Below, piece after piece: positions 53,992-62,956 of a stretch of 64,000 bases of DNA; positions within the stretch are counted from its first letter, which is position 1; each line of letters begins with the position of its first letter. The notes beneath the pieces were generated by a model. That model did not search any database, was not told the origin of the DNA, and saw nothing but the letters and a program-made list of their open reading frames with translations. Source of the stretch: Lysobacterales bacterium (lineage in GTDB: Bacteria > Pseudomonadota > Gammaproteobacteria > Xanthomonadales > Ahniellaceae); assembly GCA_016703225.1 (NCBI GenBank), contig JADJCM010000001.1, positions 1,364,001 through 1,428,000 of the forward strand, read 5' to 3'. The position numbers and the translations under genes were made by a program.

Positions 53992-55476
53992 ATGAAACAG
54001 TGGCAACAGGTGGTGGCGACAGCAGTGGTCGCGGCCGCGATGATGGCGCCGGCAGTGGCCGCAGAGCGCAAGGTAGGGTCGCTGACCTTCCGCGACTGCG
54101 ACCTGAAGAACACCATGGCCGGTGAGGTGATGGGCGGCCTGTGCGCGACGCTGGACGTGCCGGAGAACCCGGCCGAAGCGGGCGGCCGCAAGATCCCGCT
54201 GCGCATCGGCCTGGTGCCGGCACGCGCCGCGGAACCCGAGCCGGACCCGGTGTTCTTCCTTGCCGGTGGGCCGGGGCAGTCGGCGCTCGACAGTTTTCCG
54301 GCGATCGCCGCCGGCTTCGAGCGCATGCGCGAGAAGCGCCATATCGTGCTGATCGACCAGCGCGGCACCGGCGGTTCGAACAAGCTGGTGTGCAAGGGCG
54401 AGGGCGACAAGAGCGCGTTCGGCGACGAATCCGGCGACAGCCCGGACGCGCAGCGTGACTTCGCCGCCAAGTGTGCGACCGAACTCGCCGCGACTGCTGA
54501 TCCGCGCCAATACACGACCTCGGTGGCCGCCGCCGACTTCGACGCCGTGCGCAAGGCGCTCGGCGCACCCAAGGTCAACCTGGTCGGCGGCTCCTACGGC
54601 ACGCGGGCGGCGCAGACCTACCTGCGCTACTACCCGGACAGTGTGCGCAGCATGATTCTCGACGGCGTGGTGCCGCCAACGCTCGCACTGGGCAACGACC
54701 ACGCCAAGAACCTGGAGGCGGCGCTGGCATCGATCTTCCAGCGCTGCCGCGAGGACAAGGCCTGCTTCGCCGCATTTGGCGACCCCGCCGAGGACCTGTC
54801 GCGGCTCAAGCTGCAGCTGCGCAGCGCGGCCAAGCCGGTGCGCTACCGCGACCCGGCGACCTGGGACTTGCGCGATCGGGAATTCGCGTTCGGGCACCTG
54901 GCATCGACGGTGCGTTTGTTCGCCTACGCGCCCGAAGCCGCCGCGTTGCTGCCGCACGCGCTGAACGAGGCGGCCGCAGGGCGTTTCGAGACGCTGATGG
55001 CACAGTCGGACATGGCCACCGGCGAACTCGGCGAGTCGATCATGCACGGCATGCAGCTGAGCGTGATCTGCAGCGAGGATGCAGGCCGCTTCGTGCTCGA
55101 CCCGGACGATGCCGACAGCCTGCTCGGCACCGAGATGATCGAAATGATGCAGGCGCAGTGCGGCGCCTGGCCGAAGGGCGTGCGACCCGACAACTTCCAC
55201 GACCCGCTGCGCAGCGACGTGCCGGTACTGCTGATGTCCGGCGAATTCGATCCGGTGACGCCGCCGCGCTACGGCGAGGAAACCGCGAAGGGTTATCGCA
55301 ACGGCCGTCATCTGGTGGTGCGCGGGCGCGGCCACATCGTGTTGACCGCCGGCTGCATGCCCAAGCTCGCCGCCGAGTTCATCGACAAGAACGAGGCCAA
55401 GGCGCTCGACGCCAGTTGCCTGGACGTGATGCCGGCGATCCCGGCCTTCCTGAACGCCAACGGCTGGGGTCCCTGA
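53992..55476 (+). CDS. S33-family peptidase (alpha/beta hydrolase)
   Basis: A 494-aa exported hydrolase with a signal peptide (MKQWQQVVATAVVAAAMMAPAVAA). Tripeptidyl-aminopeptidase features: FFLAGGPGQSALDSF (oxyanion region), LIDQRGTGGSN, nucleophile Ser in GGSYGTRAAQTYLRYYP, Asp in MSGEFDPVTPPRYGEE, and His in VRGRGHIVL. Likely a periplasmic exopeptidase. GGAGG six bases before ATG 53992 decides the start. It precedes the NatAB-like genes by 3 nt, so it is probably in one operon with them. Confidence 0.9.
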   Translation: MKQWQQVVATAVVAAAMMAPAVAAERKVGSLTFRDCDLKNTMAGEVMGGLCATLDVPENPAEAGGRKIPLRIGLVPARAAEPEPDPVFFLAGGPGQSALDSFPAIAAGFERMREKRHIVLIDQRGTGGSNKLVCKGEGDKSAFGDESGDSPDAQRDFAAKCATELAATADPRQYTTSVAAADFDAVRKALGAPKVNLVGGSYGTRAAQTYLRYYPDSVRSMILDGVVPPTLALGNDHAKNLEAALASIFQRCREDKACFAAFGDPAEDLSRLKLQLRSAAKPVRYRDPATWDLRDREFAFGHLASTVRLFAYAPEAAALLPHALNEAAAGRFETLMAQSDMATGELGESIMHGMQLSVICSEDAGRFVLDPDDADSLLGTEMIEMMQAQCGAWPKGVRPDNFHDPLRSDVPVLLMSGEFDPVTPPRYGEETAKGYRNGRHLVVRGRGHIVLTAGCMPKLAAEFIDKNEAKALDASCLDVMPAIPAFLNANGWGP

Positions 55477-55479
55477 GCC

Positions 55480-56214
55480 ATGATCGAAGTTCGTGATTTG
55501 CACAAGGCCTTCGGCGCGGTGAAGGCCGTCGATGGCGTCAGCTTCAGCGCCGAGGACGGCAAGATCACCGGCCTGCTCGGCCCGAACGGCGCCGGCAAGA
55601 CGACCACGCTGCGCATGCTGTACACGCTGATGAAGCCCGATCACGGCCATGTGCTGGTCGATGCGCTTGATGCGCAGACCGAGACCGTCGAGGTGCGGCG
55701 TCGCCTCGGCGTGCTGCCGGATTCGCGCGGCCTGTACAAGCGCCTGACGGCCCGCGAGAACATCCGCTATTTCGCCGACCTGCACGGCATGGACGGCGCG
55801 CTGACCGATACCCGCAGCAACGCGCTGATCCAGGCGCTCGGCATGCACGACATCGCCGACCGCCGCACCGAGGGCTTCTCGCAGGGGCAGCGGGTGAAGA
55901 CGGCGATCGCGCGCGCGCTGATCCACGACCCGAAGAACGTGATCCTGGACGAGCCCACCAATGGCCTCGACGTGATGTCCACGCGCGCCATGCGCGGCTT
56001 CCTCAAGAACCTGCGCGACGAGGGCCGCTGCGTGTTGTTCTCCTCGCACATCATGCAGGAGGTGGCGGCGCTGTGCGATCACATCATCGTGATCGCCAAG
56101 GGCAAGGTAGTGGCGCAGGGTTCGCCGGACGCGCTGCGCGCGCAGACCGGGGAATCGAATCTCGAAGACGCCTTCGTGAAGGCGATTGGAACCGACGAGG
56201 GGCTGTTCGGATGA
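55480..56214 (+). CDS. ABC transporter ATPase (NatA-like)
   Basis: A 244-aa ATPase: Walker A GPNGAGKTTTL, signature FSQGQ (a variant of LSGGQ seen in NatA-type proteins), Walker B NVILDEPTNGLDV, switch His in SSHIMQE. It belongs to the NatA sodium-exporter group by motif. It overlaps the permease start by ATGA. Confidence 0.93.
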   Translation: MIEVRDLHKAFGAVKAVDGVSFSAEDGKITGLLGPNGAGKTTTLRMLYTLMKPDHGHVLVDALDAQTETVEVRRRLGVLPDSRGLYKRLTARENIRYFADLHGMDGALTDTRSNALIQALGMHDIADRRTEGFSQGQRVKTAIARALIHDPKNVILDEPTNGLDVMSTRAMRGFLKNLRDEGRCVLFSSHIMQEVAALCDHIIVIAKGKVVAQGSPDALRAQTGESNLEDAFVKAIGTDEGLFG

Positions 56215-57389
56215 AGAACCCAATCTGGACCATCTTCCGCAAGGAAGTGCTGGAAAACCTGCGCGACCGCAAGACCGTGATCAACGCGCTGATCCTCGGC
56301 CCGATACTTGGGCCGCTGATCATGGCGATCATCCTCTCGACTGTCTTGACGCGCGAACAGAGTCGCGCCGAAAAGCCGCTGGACCTGCCGGTGGTGGGAG
56401 CGGAGCGGGCACCGAATCTGGTCGCGTTCCTGGCCACGCGCAACCTCAAGATCGAACCGGCGCCGAAGGACCCGGAGGCGGCGATCCGTGACCAGGACAA
56501 GGAAGTCGTGCTGCGCATCGGAGAGGACTTCGGCGAGTCCTGGGCCGAGGGCAAGCCGGCCGAGGTCGAGATGCTCTTCGACTCCTCGCGCCAGGACACC
56601 GGCGGCGCCACGCGTCGCGTCGAGGACGCGCTCAAGGCCTACGGCCGGCAGGTCTCGGCCTTGCGCCTGGTGGCGCGCGGCATCAGCCCGCTGATCACGC
56701 ACCCGCTGGCCGTGGTCGAGCGCGACCAGGCCTCTGAGGTCGCACGTGGCGCGATGATCCTGATGATGTTGCCGTACATGCTGATCATGGGTGCGTTCAT
56801 GAGCGGCATGTACCTGGCCATCGACACCACTGCGGGCGAGCGCGAGCGCCAGTCGCTGGAGCCGCTGCTGGCGACGCCGGTGCCGCGCGGCCAGATCATG
56901 CTCGGCAAGCTCGCCGCGACCTCGGCCTTCGCCATCACCTCGCTGCTGCTGACCCTGATCGCCTTCGCCCTCGTGTTGCCGCAATTGCCACTGGCCAAGC
57001 TCGGGCTGAAGTTCAATTTCGGGCCGCTGGTGTTCCTGCAGATGCTGGCGGCGCTGGGGCCGGTGGTGCTGCTGGCCTCCTCATTGCAAACACTGATCGC
57101 GGCGAACGCGAAGAGCTACCGCGAGGCGCAGAGCTGGCTCGGCATGTTCACCATCATCCCGGCGATTCCGTCAATGATCATGATGGTGGTGCCGGTGAAG
57201 ACGCAGCTGTGGATGTTCGCGGTGCCGCTGCTGGCGCAGCACCACGCTATCATGAAACTGGTGCGCGCCGAGCACATTGGTTCGATGGAGTGGCTGACGC
57301 TGGCGGCCAGCGGCCTGCTGATCGCCGGCATCGCCGCGGCCATCACCGCACGCATCTACCACCGCGAGAGTCTGGCGGTTTCGGCGTAG
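56211..57389 (+). CDS. ABC exporter permease (NatB-like)
   Basis: A 392-aa permease with one N-terminal transmembrane segment (NALILGPILGPLIMAIILSTVL), a long extracytoplasmic domain (about 55-180) and five or six C-terminal segments including MLPYMLIMGAFMSGMYLAIDTTAGERERQSLEPLLATP, the NatB/ABC-2 hallmark. Starts at ATG 56211. Substrate unknown; Na+ is the family paradigm. Confidence 0.92.
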   Translation: MKNPIWTIFRKEVLENLRDRKTVINALILGPILGPLIMAIILSTVLTREQSRAEKPLDLPVVGAERAPNLVAFLATRNLKIEPAPKDPEAAIRDQDKEVVLRIGEDFGESWAEGKPAEVEMLFDSSRQDTGGATRRVEDALKAYGRQVSALRLVARGISPLITHPLAVVERDQASEVARGAMILMMLPYMLIMGAFMSGMYLAIDTTAGERERQSLEPLLATPVPRGQIMLGKLAATSAFAITSLLLTLIAFALVLPQLPLAKLGLKFNFGPLVFLQMLAALGPVVLLASSLQTLIAANAKSYREAQSWLGMFTIIPAIPSMIMMVVPVKTQLWMFAVPLLAQHHAIMKLVRAEHIGSMEWLTLAASGLLIAGIAAAITARIYHRESLAVSA

Positions 57390-57410
57390 GCGTCAGTTCG
57401 CCGCGAACTT

Positions 57411-57510
57411 CCTTCTCCCACCGGGAGAAGGTGGCGCGTAGCGCCGGATGAGGGCAGCTCTCCCGCGCCTCGCCCTCATCCCCGGCCCTTCTCCCGGGGG
57501 GAGAAGGGAG
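57411..57510. repeat. Composite palindromic repeat in convergent gap
   Basis: TTCTCCC-ACC-GGGAGAA, then GGATGAGGGC and GCCCTCATCC arms, then CTTCTCCC-GGG-GGGAGAAG. This mosaic of short palindromes between the convergent permease and ntrC genes is of a type common in intergenic regions of Xanthomonas relatives. It may end transcription from both sides. Confidence 0.7.
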
Positions 57511-57535
57511 AAAGAGGTCAGCGGCCTTGATCGAA

Positions 57536-58999
57536 TTACCCCCGCCGCCCGCGCGAGCTGCCGAGCTTGCGGGTGATGGTGTTGCGGCCGATGCCGAGCA
57601 GTTTCGCGGCTTCGACGCGGTGGCCGCGGGTGAGTTCGAGCGCGGCTTCGAGCAGGGTCTTGTCGAACAGTTCGCGCGCCTCGTCGAACACGCCGGCGCG
57701 GCCGTCGCGCAGCGAGCGCTGGATGGCGTGGCGCAGGGCTTGGGGCCAGTCGGTATCGCGGCTGTCGCGGCCATCGCGGCCGGAGGCCGCTCCTACCGCA
57801 CCGTCGAGACTCAAGGAGCGGCCTCCGGCCGCGATCGCCGCAATCTGTGGATCGGTCAGGAACGCCGGCAACTCGTGCACCCCGATCTCGCGTCCGGCAG
57901 TGATCACCGCCAGGCGTCGGCACAGGTTTTCGAGCTGGCGCACATTGCCCGGCCAGTCGTGCGCCTGCACGCGTTGCAGGGCTTCAGCGCTGAAGCGTTT
58001 CGGCTCGACCCGCGCTTCGCGCGTGGCGCGGTCGAGGAAGTTCTGCGCCAGCAGCGGGATATCGTCGCGACGCGCGCGCAGCGGCGGGATGTCGAGGCGA
58101 ACCACGTCGAGGCGGTGCAGCAGGTCGGCGCGGAACTCGCCACCGGCGACGCGCACTTCGAGGTTCTGGTGCGTGGCAGCGACCACGCGCACGTCGACGC
58201 GGATCAACTCGCGGCCGCCGACGCGATAGAACTCGCCTTCGGCGAGCACGCGCAGCAGCCGCGTCTGCAGCGCAATCGGCATGTCGCCGATCTCATCGAG
58301 AAACAGCGTGCCACCTTGCGCCTGTTCGAAGCGGCCGATGTGGCGCTTGTGCGCGCCGGTGAAGGCGCCGGCCTCATGGCCGAACAACTCCGATTCGAGC
58401 AGTTCGGCCGGAATCGCGGCCGTGTTCAAGGCCACGAACGGGCCGCGCGCGCGCAGCGAGTGCTGGTGCAGGGCGCGCGCTACCAGTTCCTTGCCGGTGC
58501 CGGTTTCGCCGGTGATCAGCACGTTCAGCGGCGTGCCGGCGACGCGACCGATGGCGCGAAACAGTTCGCGCATCGGTTGCGACTCGCCCAGCAGGGACAG
58601 TGCTTCATCGGCGACCGGCGCCACTTCGGACGTCGCCGCGGAGCCGGCAAGTGCGCGTTGCGCGAGCCGGGTCGCGGCATCCAGATCGAAAGGTTTGGGC
58701 AGGAAATCGAAGGCGCCGCCGCGAAACGCGGCGCTGGTGCTGGCGATGTCGGTGTAAGCGCTCATCACGATCACCGGCACCTCCGGCTTCGTGCGTTTGA
58801 GCATCTCCAGGAACTGGAAGCCGTCGGTGCCGGGCATGCGTACGTCGGTGAACACGACATCGGGCGTGGCGTGCGCCAGCACCGACAGCGCGGCGCGCGC
58901 GTTGTCGAAATCGCGCACGGTGTAGCCGGCGTCGCGCATCGACTCGGCGAGCACGAAGCGCACCGAGCGGTCGTCGTCGAGAATCCAGATTTCACTCAT
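57536..58999 (-). CDS. ntrC: Nitrogen regulator NtrC (sigma-54 activator)
   Basis: A 487-aa protein: receiver (ILDDDRSVRFVL, Asp in VVFTDVRMPGTDG, Lys in LPKPFD), AAA+ domain (GETGTGKELVARALH; GAFTGA loop in GHEAGAFTGAHKRH; FLDEIGDMP; DWPGNVRQLENL) and a Fis-type HTH (LELTRGHRVEAAKLLGIGRNTITRKL). It activates sigma-54 promoters when phosphorylated by NtrB. The linker at residues 389-409 is encoded by an inserted palindromic repeat (57773-57835). Confidence 0.96.
   Translation of the reverse strand: MSEIWILDDDRSVRFVLAESMRDAGYTVRDFDNARAALSVLAHATPDVVFTDVRMPGTDGFQFLEMLKRTKPEVPVIVMSAYTDIASTSAAFRGGAFDFLPKPFDLDAATRLAQRALAGSAATSEVAPVADEALSLLGESQPMRELFRAIGRVAGTPLNVLITGETGTGKELVARALHQHSLRARGPFVALNTAAIPAELLESELFGHEAGAFTGAHKRHIGRFEQAQGGTLFLDEIGDMPIALQTRLLRVLAEGEFYRVGGRELIRVDVRVVAATHQNLEVRVAGGEFRADLLHRLDVVRLDIPPLRARRDDIPLLAQNFLDRATREARVEPKRFSAEALQRVQAHDWPGNVRQLENLCRRLAVITAGREIGVHELPAFLTDPQIAAIAAGGRSLSLDGAVGAASGRDGRDSRDTDWPQALRHAIQRSLRDGRAGVFDEARELFDKTLLEAALELTRGHRVEAAKLLGIGRNTITRKLGSSRGRRG
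57773..57835. repeat. Palindromic repeat inside the ntrC coding sequence
   Basis: Perfect inverted arms of 22 bp (57773-57794 and 57814-57835) with a 19-bp spacer, of the AGGAGCGGCC...GGCCGCGAT type seen in intergenic repeats. It lies in frame between the AAA+ domain and the HTH of NtrC. Confidence 0.85.
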
Positions 59000-60048
59000 A
59001 CGCCATTGTCGCCGGGATCGCGCTCATAGGGCAGCAGCAGCGTGAACACGGTATGGCCCGGCCGACTGATGAAACCGAGGCCACCGCCGTGCTCGCGTGC
59101 AATTTCCTGGGCCAGCGCCAGGCCAAGCCCGCTGCCCTCGGCGCGTCCGGACACCAGCGGCAGCAGCACCCGCGGCGCCAGTGCTTCGGGAATGCCGCGA
59201 CCGTCGTCGATCACGTCTACGCGCAATGCCAGCTTGTGCGTCGCGTCGCCGATCGGCACGCCGTGCTCGGCGCGAGTTCGCAGGCGCACTTCATTGGCGC
59301 CGGCCTCGAGCGCATTGCGCACCAGGTTCAGCACCGCCTGGATCAGCCGATCGCGATCGCCCAGCAACTCGGGCAGGCTCGGGTCGTAGTCGCGGGTGAT
59401 GCGCGCGCTCCAGCCGGCATCGGCTTCGGCCAGCGCGCGCACGCGTTCCAGCACGTCGTGGATGTTCAGCGCCGCGAATGGCCGGCTCGGATGCGGATCG
59501 AGCAGGCGCTCGACCAACTCGGCCAGGCGCTGGGTCTCGGCGTCGATCACCTCGATGTAGCGGCGCGCGTCGGCATCATGGACGCGGCGCGCCAGCAGCT
59601 GCGCCGCGCCACGCAGCCCGGCGAGTGGATTGCGCACCTCATGCGCGAGCCCCTTCAGCGTCGCCGCGAGCGCACTCGGCAGCGCCGCAGCCCGTTCGGC
59701 TTCGGGCAGGTCGATATCGCGATGCCATTCGATGACGAAGGCGATGTCGCCGTTCACGACCGGGATGCAGTGGATGTCCGCACGCAGGTCCAGATCCGGC
59801 TTCGGCTGGAACAGCGCATTCGCCAGACGCTGCGTCTGCCGCTCCGCCGCGCAACGTGCCAGCGCCGCGTCGAGCAGTTCGCCGACACCGCCCAGATCGC
59901 GCACCGCGATCCCGCTCCAGCGCCGCGCCCCGGCCCCGGTCCACGCACAAAAAGCCGCGTTCGGCGCGACGATGCGATGCGCGCCGTCGACCAGCAGCAC
60001 CGGCAGGCTCAGGGCATCCAGTAGCGGCAACGATTCGCTCAGGGACAT
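58996..60048 (-). CDS. ntrB: Nitrogen sensor kinase NtrB
   Basis: A 350-aa soluble kinase: N-terminal PAS domain (LPVLLVDGAHRIVAPNAAFCAWTG), H-box GLAHEVRNPLAGLRGAAQLL, and HATPase (NLVRNALEAGA, DDGRGIPE, GSGLGLALAQEI). No membrane segment. Responds to nitrogen state through PII. ATG 60048; overlaps the ntrC start by 4 nt. Confidence 0.94.
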   Translation of the reverse strand: MSLSESLPLLDALSLPVLLVDGAHRIVAPNAAFCAWTGAGARRWSGIAVRDLGGVGELLDAALARCAAERQTQRLANALFQPKPDLDLRADIHCIPVVNGDIAFVIEWHRDIDLPEAERAAALPSALAATLKGLAHEVRNPLAGLRGAAQLLARRVHDADARRYIEVIDAETQRLAELVERLLDPHPSRPFAALNIHDVLERVRALAEADAGWSARITRDYDPSLPELLGDRDRLIQAVLNLVRNALEAGANEVRLRTRAEHGVPIGDATHKLALRVDVIDDGRGIPEALAPRVLLPLVSGRAEGSGLGLALAQEIAREHGGGLGFISRPGHTVFTLLLPYERDPGDNGV

Positions 60049-60088
60049 TGGGGAAGGAGTGCTTCGCGGTCGCCGACATGGGTACGGG

Positions 60089-61114
60089 TCACTCCACCAC
60101 CTCCCAGCGCCCGCCCTTGCGTGGCCCAACAAAGCGTAGCCGTCCCTGCTGCTGCAGGTGGGCCGCCGCGCGTTCCACCGCACGCACTGATTTGCCGACG
60201 ATCGAAGCCACCTCGCCCAGCGTGCAGGTTGGATGGGTAGCCAAGACCGCCAAGATGCGCTCGGGCGTCTTGGGCCGTCCAACCACCGGCATTTCTACCG
60301 GCGTTTCTACCGGCGTTTCTACCGGCGTGACCGAATCGACGGTGCTGTTCAGCGAGGCACCGATCACTTGTTTCAAGGCCTCGAAGATGGCATCCAGCAG
60401 GAACCCGATGAACCCGCCGCAGTCGCCGGCTTGATCGGCTTCGCCCAGCATTCGGTAGTAATCGGACTGACGGTGCTTGATCACGCTCTCGACCGGCAGG
60501 AAGGCCAGCACCGGCTGCCAGCGGCTCAGGATCAGTGTCTGCCAGAGCCTCCCGATGCGCCCATTGCCGTCGCTGAAGGGGTGGATGAACTCCAGTTCGT
60601 AGTGGAAGGCGCAGGAGGCGATCAGCGGATGGGCGTCGGTGTTGGCGAGCCAATCCAGCAGGCCCTGCATCAGCGCCGGCACGCGACTGGCCGGCGGTGC
60701 CATGTGCACGACCTGCTGGCCCTGATAGATGCCGACACCACCGGTGCGCAAGCGTCCCGCGTCCTCGACCAGCCCGCGCATCAGGCGCTGGTGCCCGTCC
60801 AGCAGATCGTTCAGGCGGGTGGGCTGCCAGTCCGCCATCGCCTCGTAGGCCGCAAAGGCATTGAGCACCTCCTGGATCTCGCGGGGCGTGCCCAGCACCG
60901 GCTTGCCGTCCAGCAGCGCCGTGACCTGCTCGACCGACAGCGTGTTCTGTTCGATCGCCAGCGAAGCCTGGATGCTGCGAATGCGGTTGCCGCGCCGCAA
61001 CTGCGGCAACAAGGCCGCAGGGTTCGCCGCGTTCCACCTGGCCACCAGCTCCGCGATCTCGGCAACGCGACTGAGCATGACGTTGGTGAGCTGGAATGGT
61101 GGTGCTTGGGTCAT
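60089..61114 (-). CDS. Fic-domain protein (class II) with C-terminal winged-helix-like region
   Basis: A 341-aa protein with the Fic motif HPFSDGNGRIGR (178-189) and an N-terminal inhibitory helix ASLAIEQNTLS (Ser51, Glu55), so a self-inhibited class II AMP-transferase. A linker with three VETP-type units (encoded by a 12-bp tandem repeat at 60296-60332) joins a C-terminal HTH-like region (TCTLGEVASIVGKSVRAVERAAAHLQQQGRL). The gene is inserted between glnA and ntrBC in the same direction. The target is unknown; a link to nitrogen control is only suggested by position. Confidence 0.9.
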   Translation of the reverse strand: MTQAPPFQLTNVMLSRVAEIAELVARWNAANPAALLPQLRRGNRIRSIQASLAIEQNTLSVEQVTALLDGKPVLGTPREIQEVLNAFAAYEAMADWQPTRLNDLLDGHQRLMRGLVEDAGRLRTGGVGIYQGQQVVHMAPPASRVPALMQGLLDWLANTDAHPLIASCAFHYELEFIHPFSDGNGRIGRLWQTLILSRWQPVLAFLPVESVIKHRQSDYYRMLGEADQAGDCGGFIGFLLDAIFEALKQVIGASLNSTVDSVTPVETPVETPVEMPVVGRPKTPERILAVLATHPTCTLGEVASIVGKSVRAVERAAAHLQQQGRLRFVGPRKGGRWEVVE

Positions 61115-61266
61115 GATGTCGCAGCTTCAACCGTCGGCAGGGATGGTTGCACCAGAGGGTCACGGCCGCGGGGGACGCGTGTCGGATGCTGGTGCTTATC
61201 GCACCCCTCGCATTCGGCGGTCCGATGTTGCGCTGTGGGTTGAGCACTGGTCAAGGAAGCATGCAG

Positions 61267-61297
61267 GCAAACGCCCGGCTCAAGGCCGGGCGTTTGC
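61267..61297 (-). terminator. Hairpin terminator after glnA
   Basis: A perfect 13-bp stem (GCAAACGCCCGGC and its complement) with a 5-nt loop lies 24 bp after the glnA stop. There is no long T-tract. It probably separates glnA from the fic-ntrBC transcript, at least in part. Confidence 0.75.
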
Positions 61298-61320
61298 TCA
61301 CTGCGGGTGATGCGTCGGGC

Positions 61321-62730
61321 TCAGATCGAGTAGTACAGCTGGTACTCCAGCGGATGGGTTGCGGCGCGGAACTTGGTGACTTCCTGCATCTTCAGTTCGA
61401 TGTAGGCGTCGATCATGTCGTCGCTGAACACGCCGCCGGCTTTCAGGAACTCGCGATCGGCATCGAGCGCGTCGAGGGCCTGGTCGAGCGAATGGCAGAC
61501 GGTCGGGATGTCCTTGGCTTCTTCCGGCGGCAGGTCGTAGAGGTCCTTGTCGCTCGGTGCGCCCGGGTCGATCTTGTTCCGGATGCCGTCGAGGCCGGCC
61601 ATCATCAGCGCGGCGAAGGTGAGGTAACCGGAGTTCACCGGGTCCGGAAAGCGGATTTCGATGCGGCGTGCCTTCGGGCTCGACACCCACGGGATGCGGC
61701 AAGAGGCCGAGCGGTTTCGCGCCGAGTAGGCGAGCATCACCGGCGCCTCGAAGCCCGGCACCAGACGCTTGTAGCTGTTGGTGGTCGAGTTGGTGAAGGC
61801 GTTGATCGCACGCGCGTGCTTGAAGATGCCGCCGATGTACCACAGCGCCAGCTGCGACAGGCCGCCGTAGCCGTCGCCGGCGAACAGGTTCTGGCCGCCC
61901 TTCGCGAGCGACTGGTGCACGTGCATGCCCGAGCCGTTGTCGCCGACGATCGGCTTGGGCATGAAGGTCGCGGTCTTGCCGTTGCGGTGGGCGACGTTCT
62001 TGACCACGTACTTCATGTTCATCAGCTCATCGGCCTTGGCGACCATGGTGTTGAACTTGACGCCGATCTCGCACTGGCCCGCATTCGCGACCTCGTGATG
62101 GTGCACTTCCACCGTCTGCCCCATCGCCTCCAGCACCTTGCACATCTCGCCGCGGATGTCGTTCAGCGAGTCGACCGGCGCGACCGGGAAATAGCCGCCC
62201 TTCACGCTCGGACGATGACCGGTATTGCCCGCCTCGAACTTCCTGTTGGAACTCCACGCCGCTTCTTCCGACTCGATCTCGAAGCCGGTGGCGTTCATGT
62301 CGTTGCGGAAGCGGACGCTGTCGAAGATGAAGAACTCCGGCTCCGGGCCGAAGAACGCGGTGTCGGCGATGCCCGAGGATTTCAGGAAAGCTTCGGCGCG
62401 CTTGGCGGTGGTGCGCGGGTCGCGCGAGTAGGCCTGCATCGTGCTCGGCTCGAGCACATCGCAGACCAGGATCAGGGTGGCGTGTTCGGTAAACGGGTCG
62501 AGCACGGCGGTGGCTGCGTCCGGCATCAGCACCATGTCGGACTCGTTGATGCCCTTCCAGCCGGCGATCGAGGAGCCGTCGAACATCTTGCCGTCCTCGA
62601 AGGTGCTGGCATCGATGGCGTGGGCCGGGAAGGTCACGTGGTGCTGCTTGCCGAGCATGTCGGCAAAGCGCAGGTCGACGAATTCGACCTCGTGGTCCTT
62701 GATCATCTTCAGCACGTTTTCGACCGACAT
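61321..62730 (-). CDS. glnA: Glutamine synthetase, type I
   Basis: A 469-aa enzyme: FVDLRFADMLGKQHH, MFDGSSIAGWKGI, FGPEPEFFIFD, NAGQCEIGVKFN, KPIVGDNGSGMHVHQSL, and the adenylylation site DLYDLPPEE with Tyr398, so GSI-beta controlled by GlnE. Makes glutamine from glutamate, ammonia and ATP. Transcribed from a sigma-54 promoter about 40 bp upstream of its ATG. Confidence 0.98.
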   Translation of the reverse strand: MSVENVLKMIKDHEVEFVDLRFADMLGKQHHVTFPAHAIDASTFEDGKMFDGSSIAGWKGINESDMVLMPDAATAVLDPFTEHATLILVCDVLEPSTMQAYSRDPRTTAKRAEAFLKSSGIADTAFFGPEPEFFIFDSVRFRNDMNATGFEIESEEAAWSSNRKFEAGNTGHRPSVKGGYFPVAPVDSLNDIRGEMCKVLEAMGQTVEVHHHEVANAGQCEIGVKFNTMVAKADELMNMKYVVKNVAHRNGKTATFMPKPIVGDNGSGMHVHQSLAKGGQNLFAGDGYGGLSQLALWYIGGIFKHARAINAFTNSTTNSYKRLVPGFEAPVMLAYSARNRSASCRIPWVSSPKARRIEIRFPDPVNSGYLTFAALMMAGLDGIRNKIDPGAPSDKDLYDLPPEEAKDIPTVCHSLDQALDALDADREFLKAGGVFSDDMIDAYIELKMQEVTKFRAATHPLEYQLYYSI

Positions 62731-62766
62731 CGCAGCACTCCGTTGGGTTGAGGTGCGACCTCAAGC

Positions 62767-62781
62767 GCAATCCGCGTGCCA
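62767..62781 (-). promoter_or_regulatory. Sigma-54 promoter of glnA
   Basis: The minus strand reads TGGCACG-CGGA-TTGC, matching the -24/-12 consensus TGGCACG-N4-TTGC exactly. Transcription would start near 62756, 26 nt before the glnA ATG. Confidence 0.85.
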
Positions 62782-62872
62782 AGTCGACGACACGGCCAAT
62801 CAAGGACTTGGGGAAGCCATCCGGAGCATGGCCGGGCCGCTTGCTCGAATAAGGGGCAATGCGCACCAGTAC

Positions 62873-62887
62873 AGTGCAAGCGCCAGA
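62873..62887. promoter_or_regulatory. NtrC-binding site upstream of glnA
   Basis: GCAC-N7-GTGC, the spacing of the NtrC consensus (TGCACC-N5-GGTGCA), centred about 105 bp upstream of the sigma-54 element, the usual enhancer distance. Confidence 0.65.
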
Positions 62888-62956
62888 GCGCTCGCAGGGC
62901 TTGTAGGAGCGATCCCGGCGTTGCTAGCGTCAGTTCTTCCCTGCGGAGTACGTCGC

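Noticed and set aside
53959..56223. 754-codon minus-strand open frame opposite the S33 peptidase and NatA-like genes
   Set aside because: His/Val/Arg-rich shadow of two well-supported genes on the other strand.
60296..60332. 12-bp tandem repeat as a mobile or CRISPR-like element
   Set aside because: It lies in frame in the Fic gene and simply encodes VETP units of a linker.
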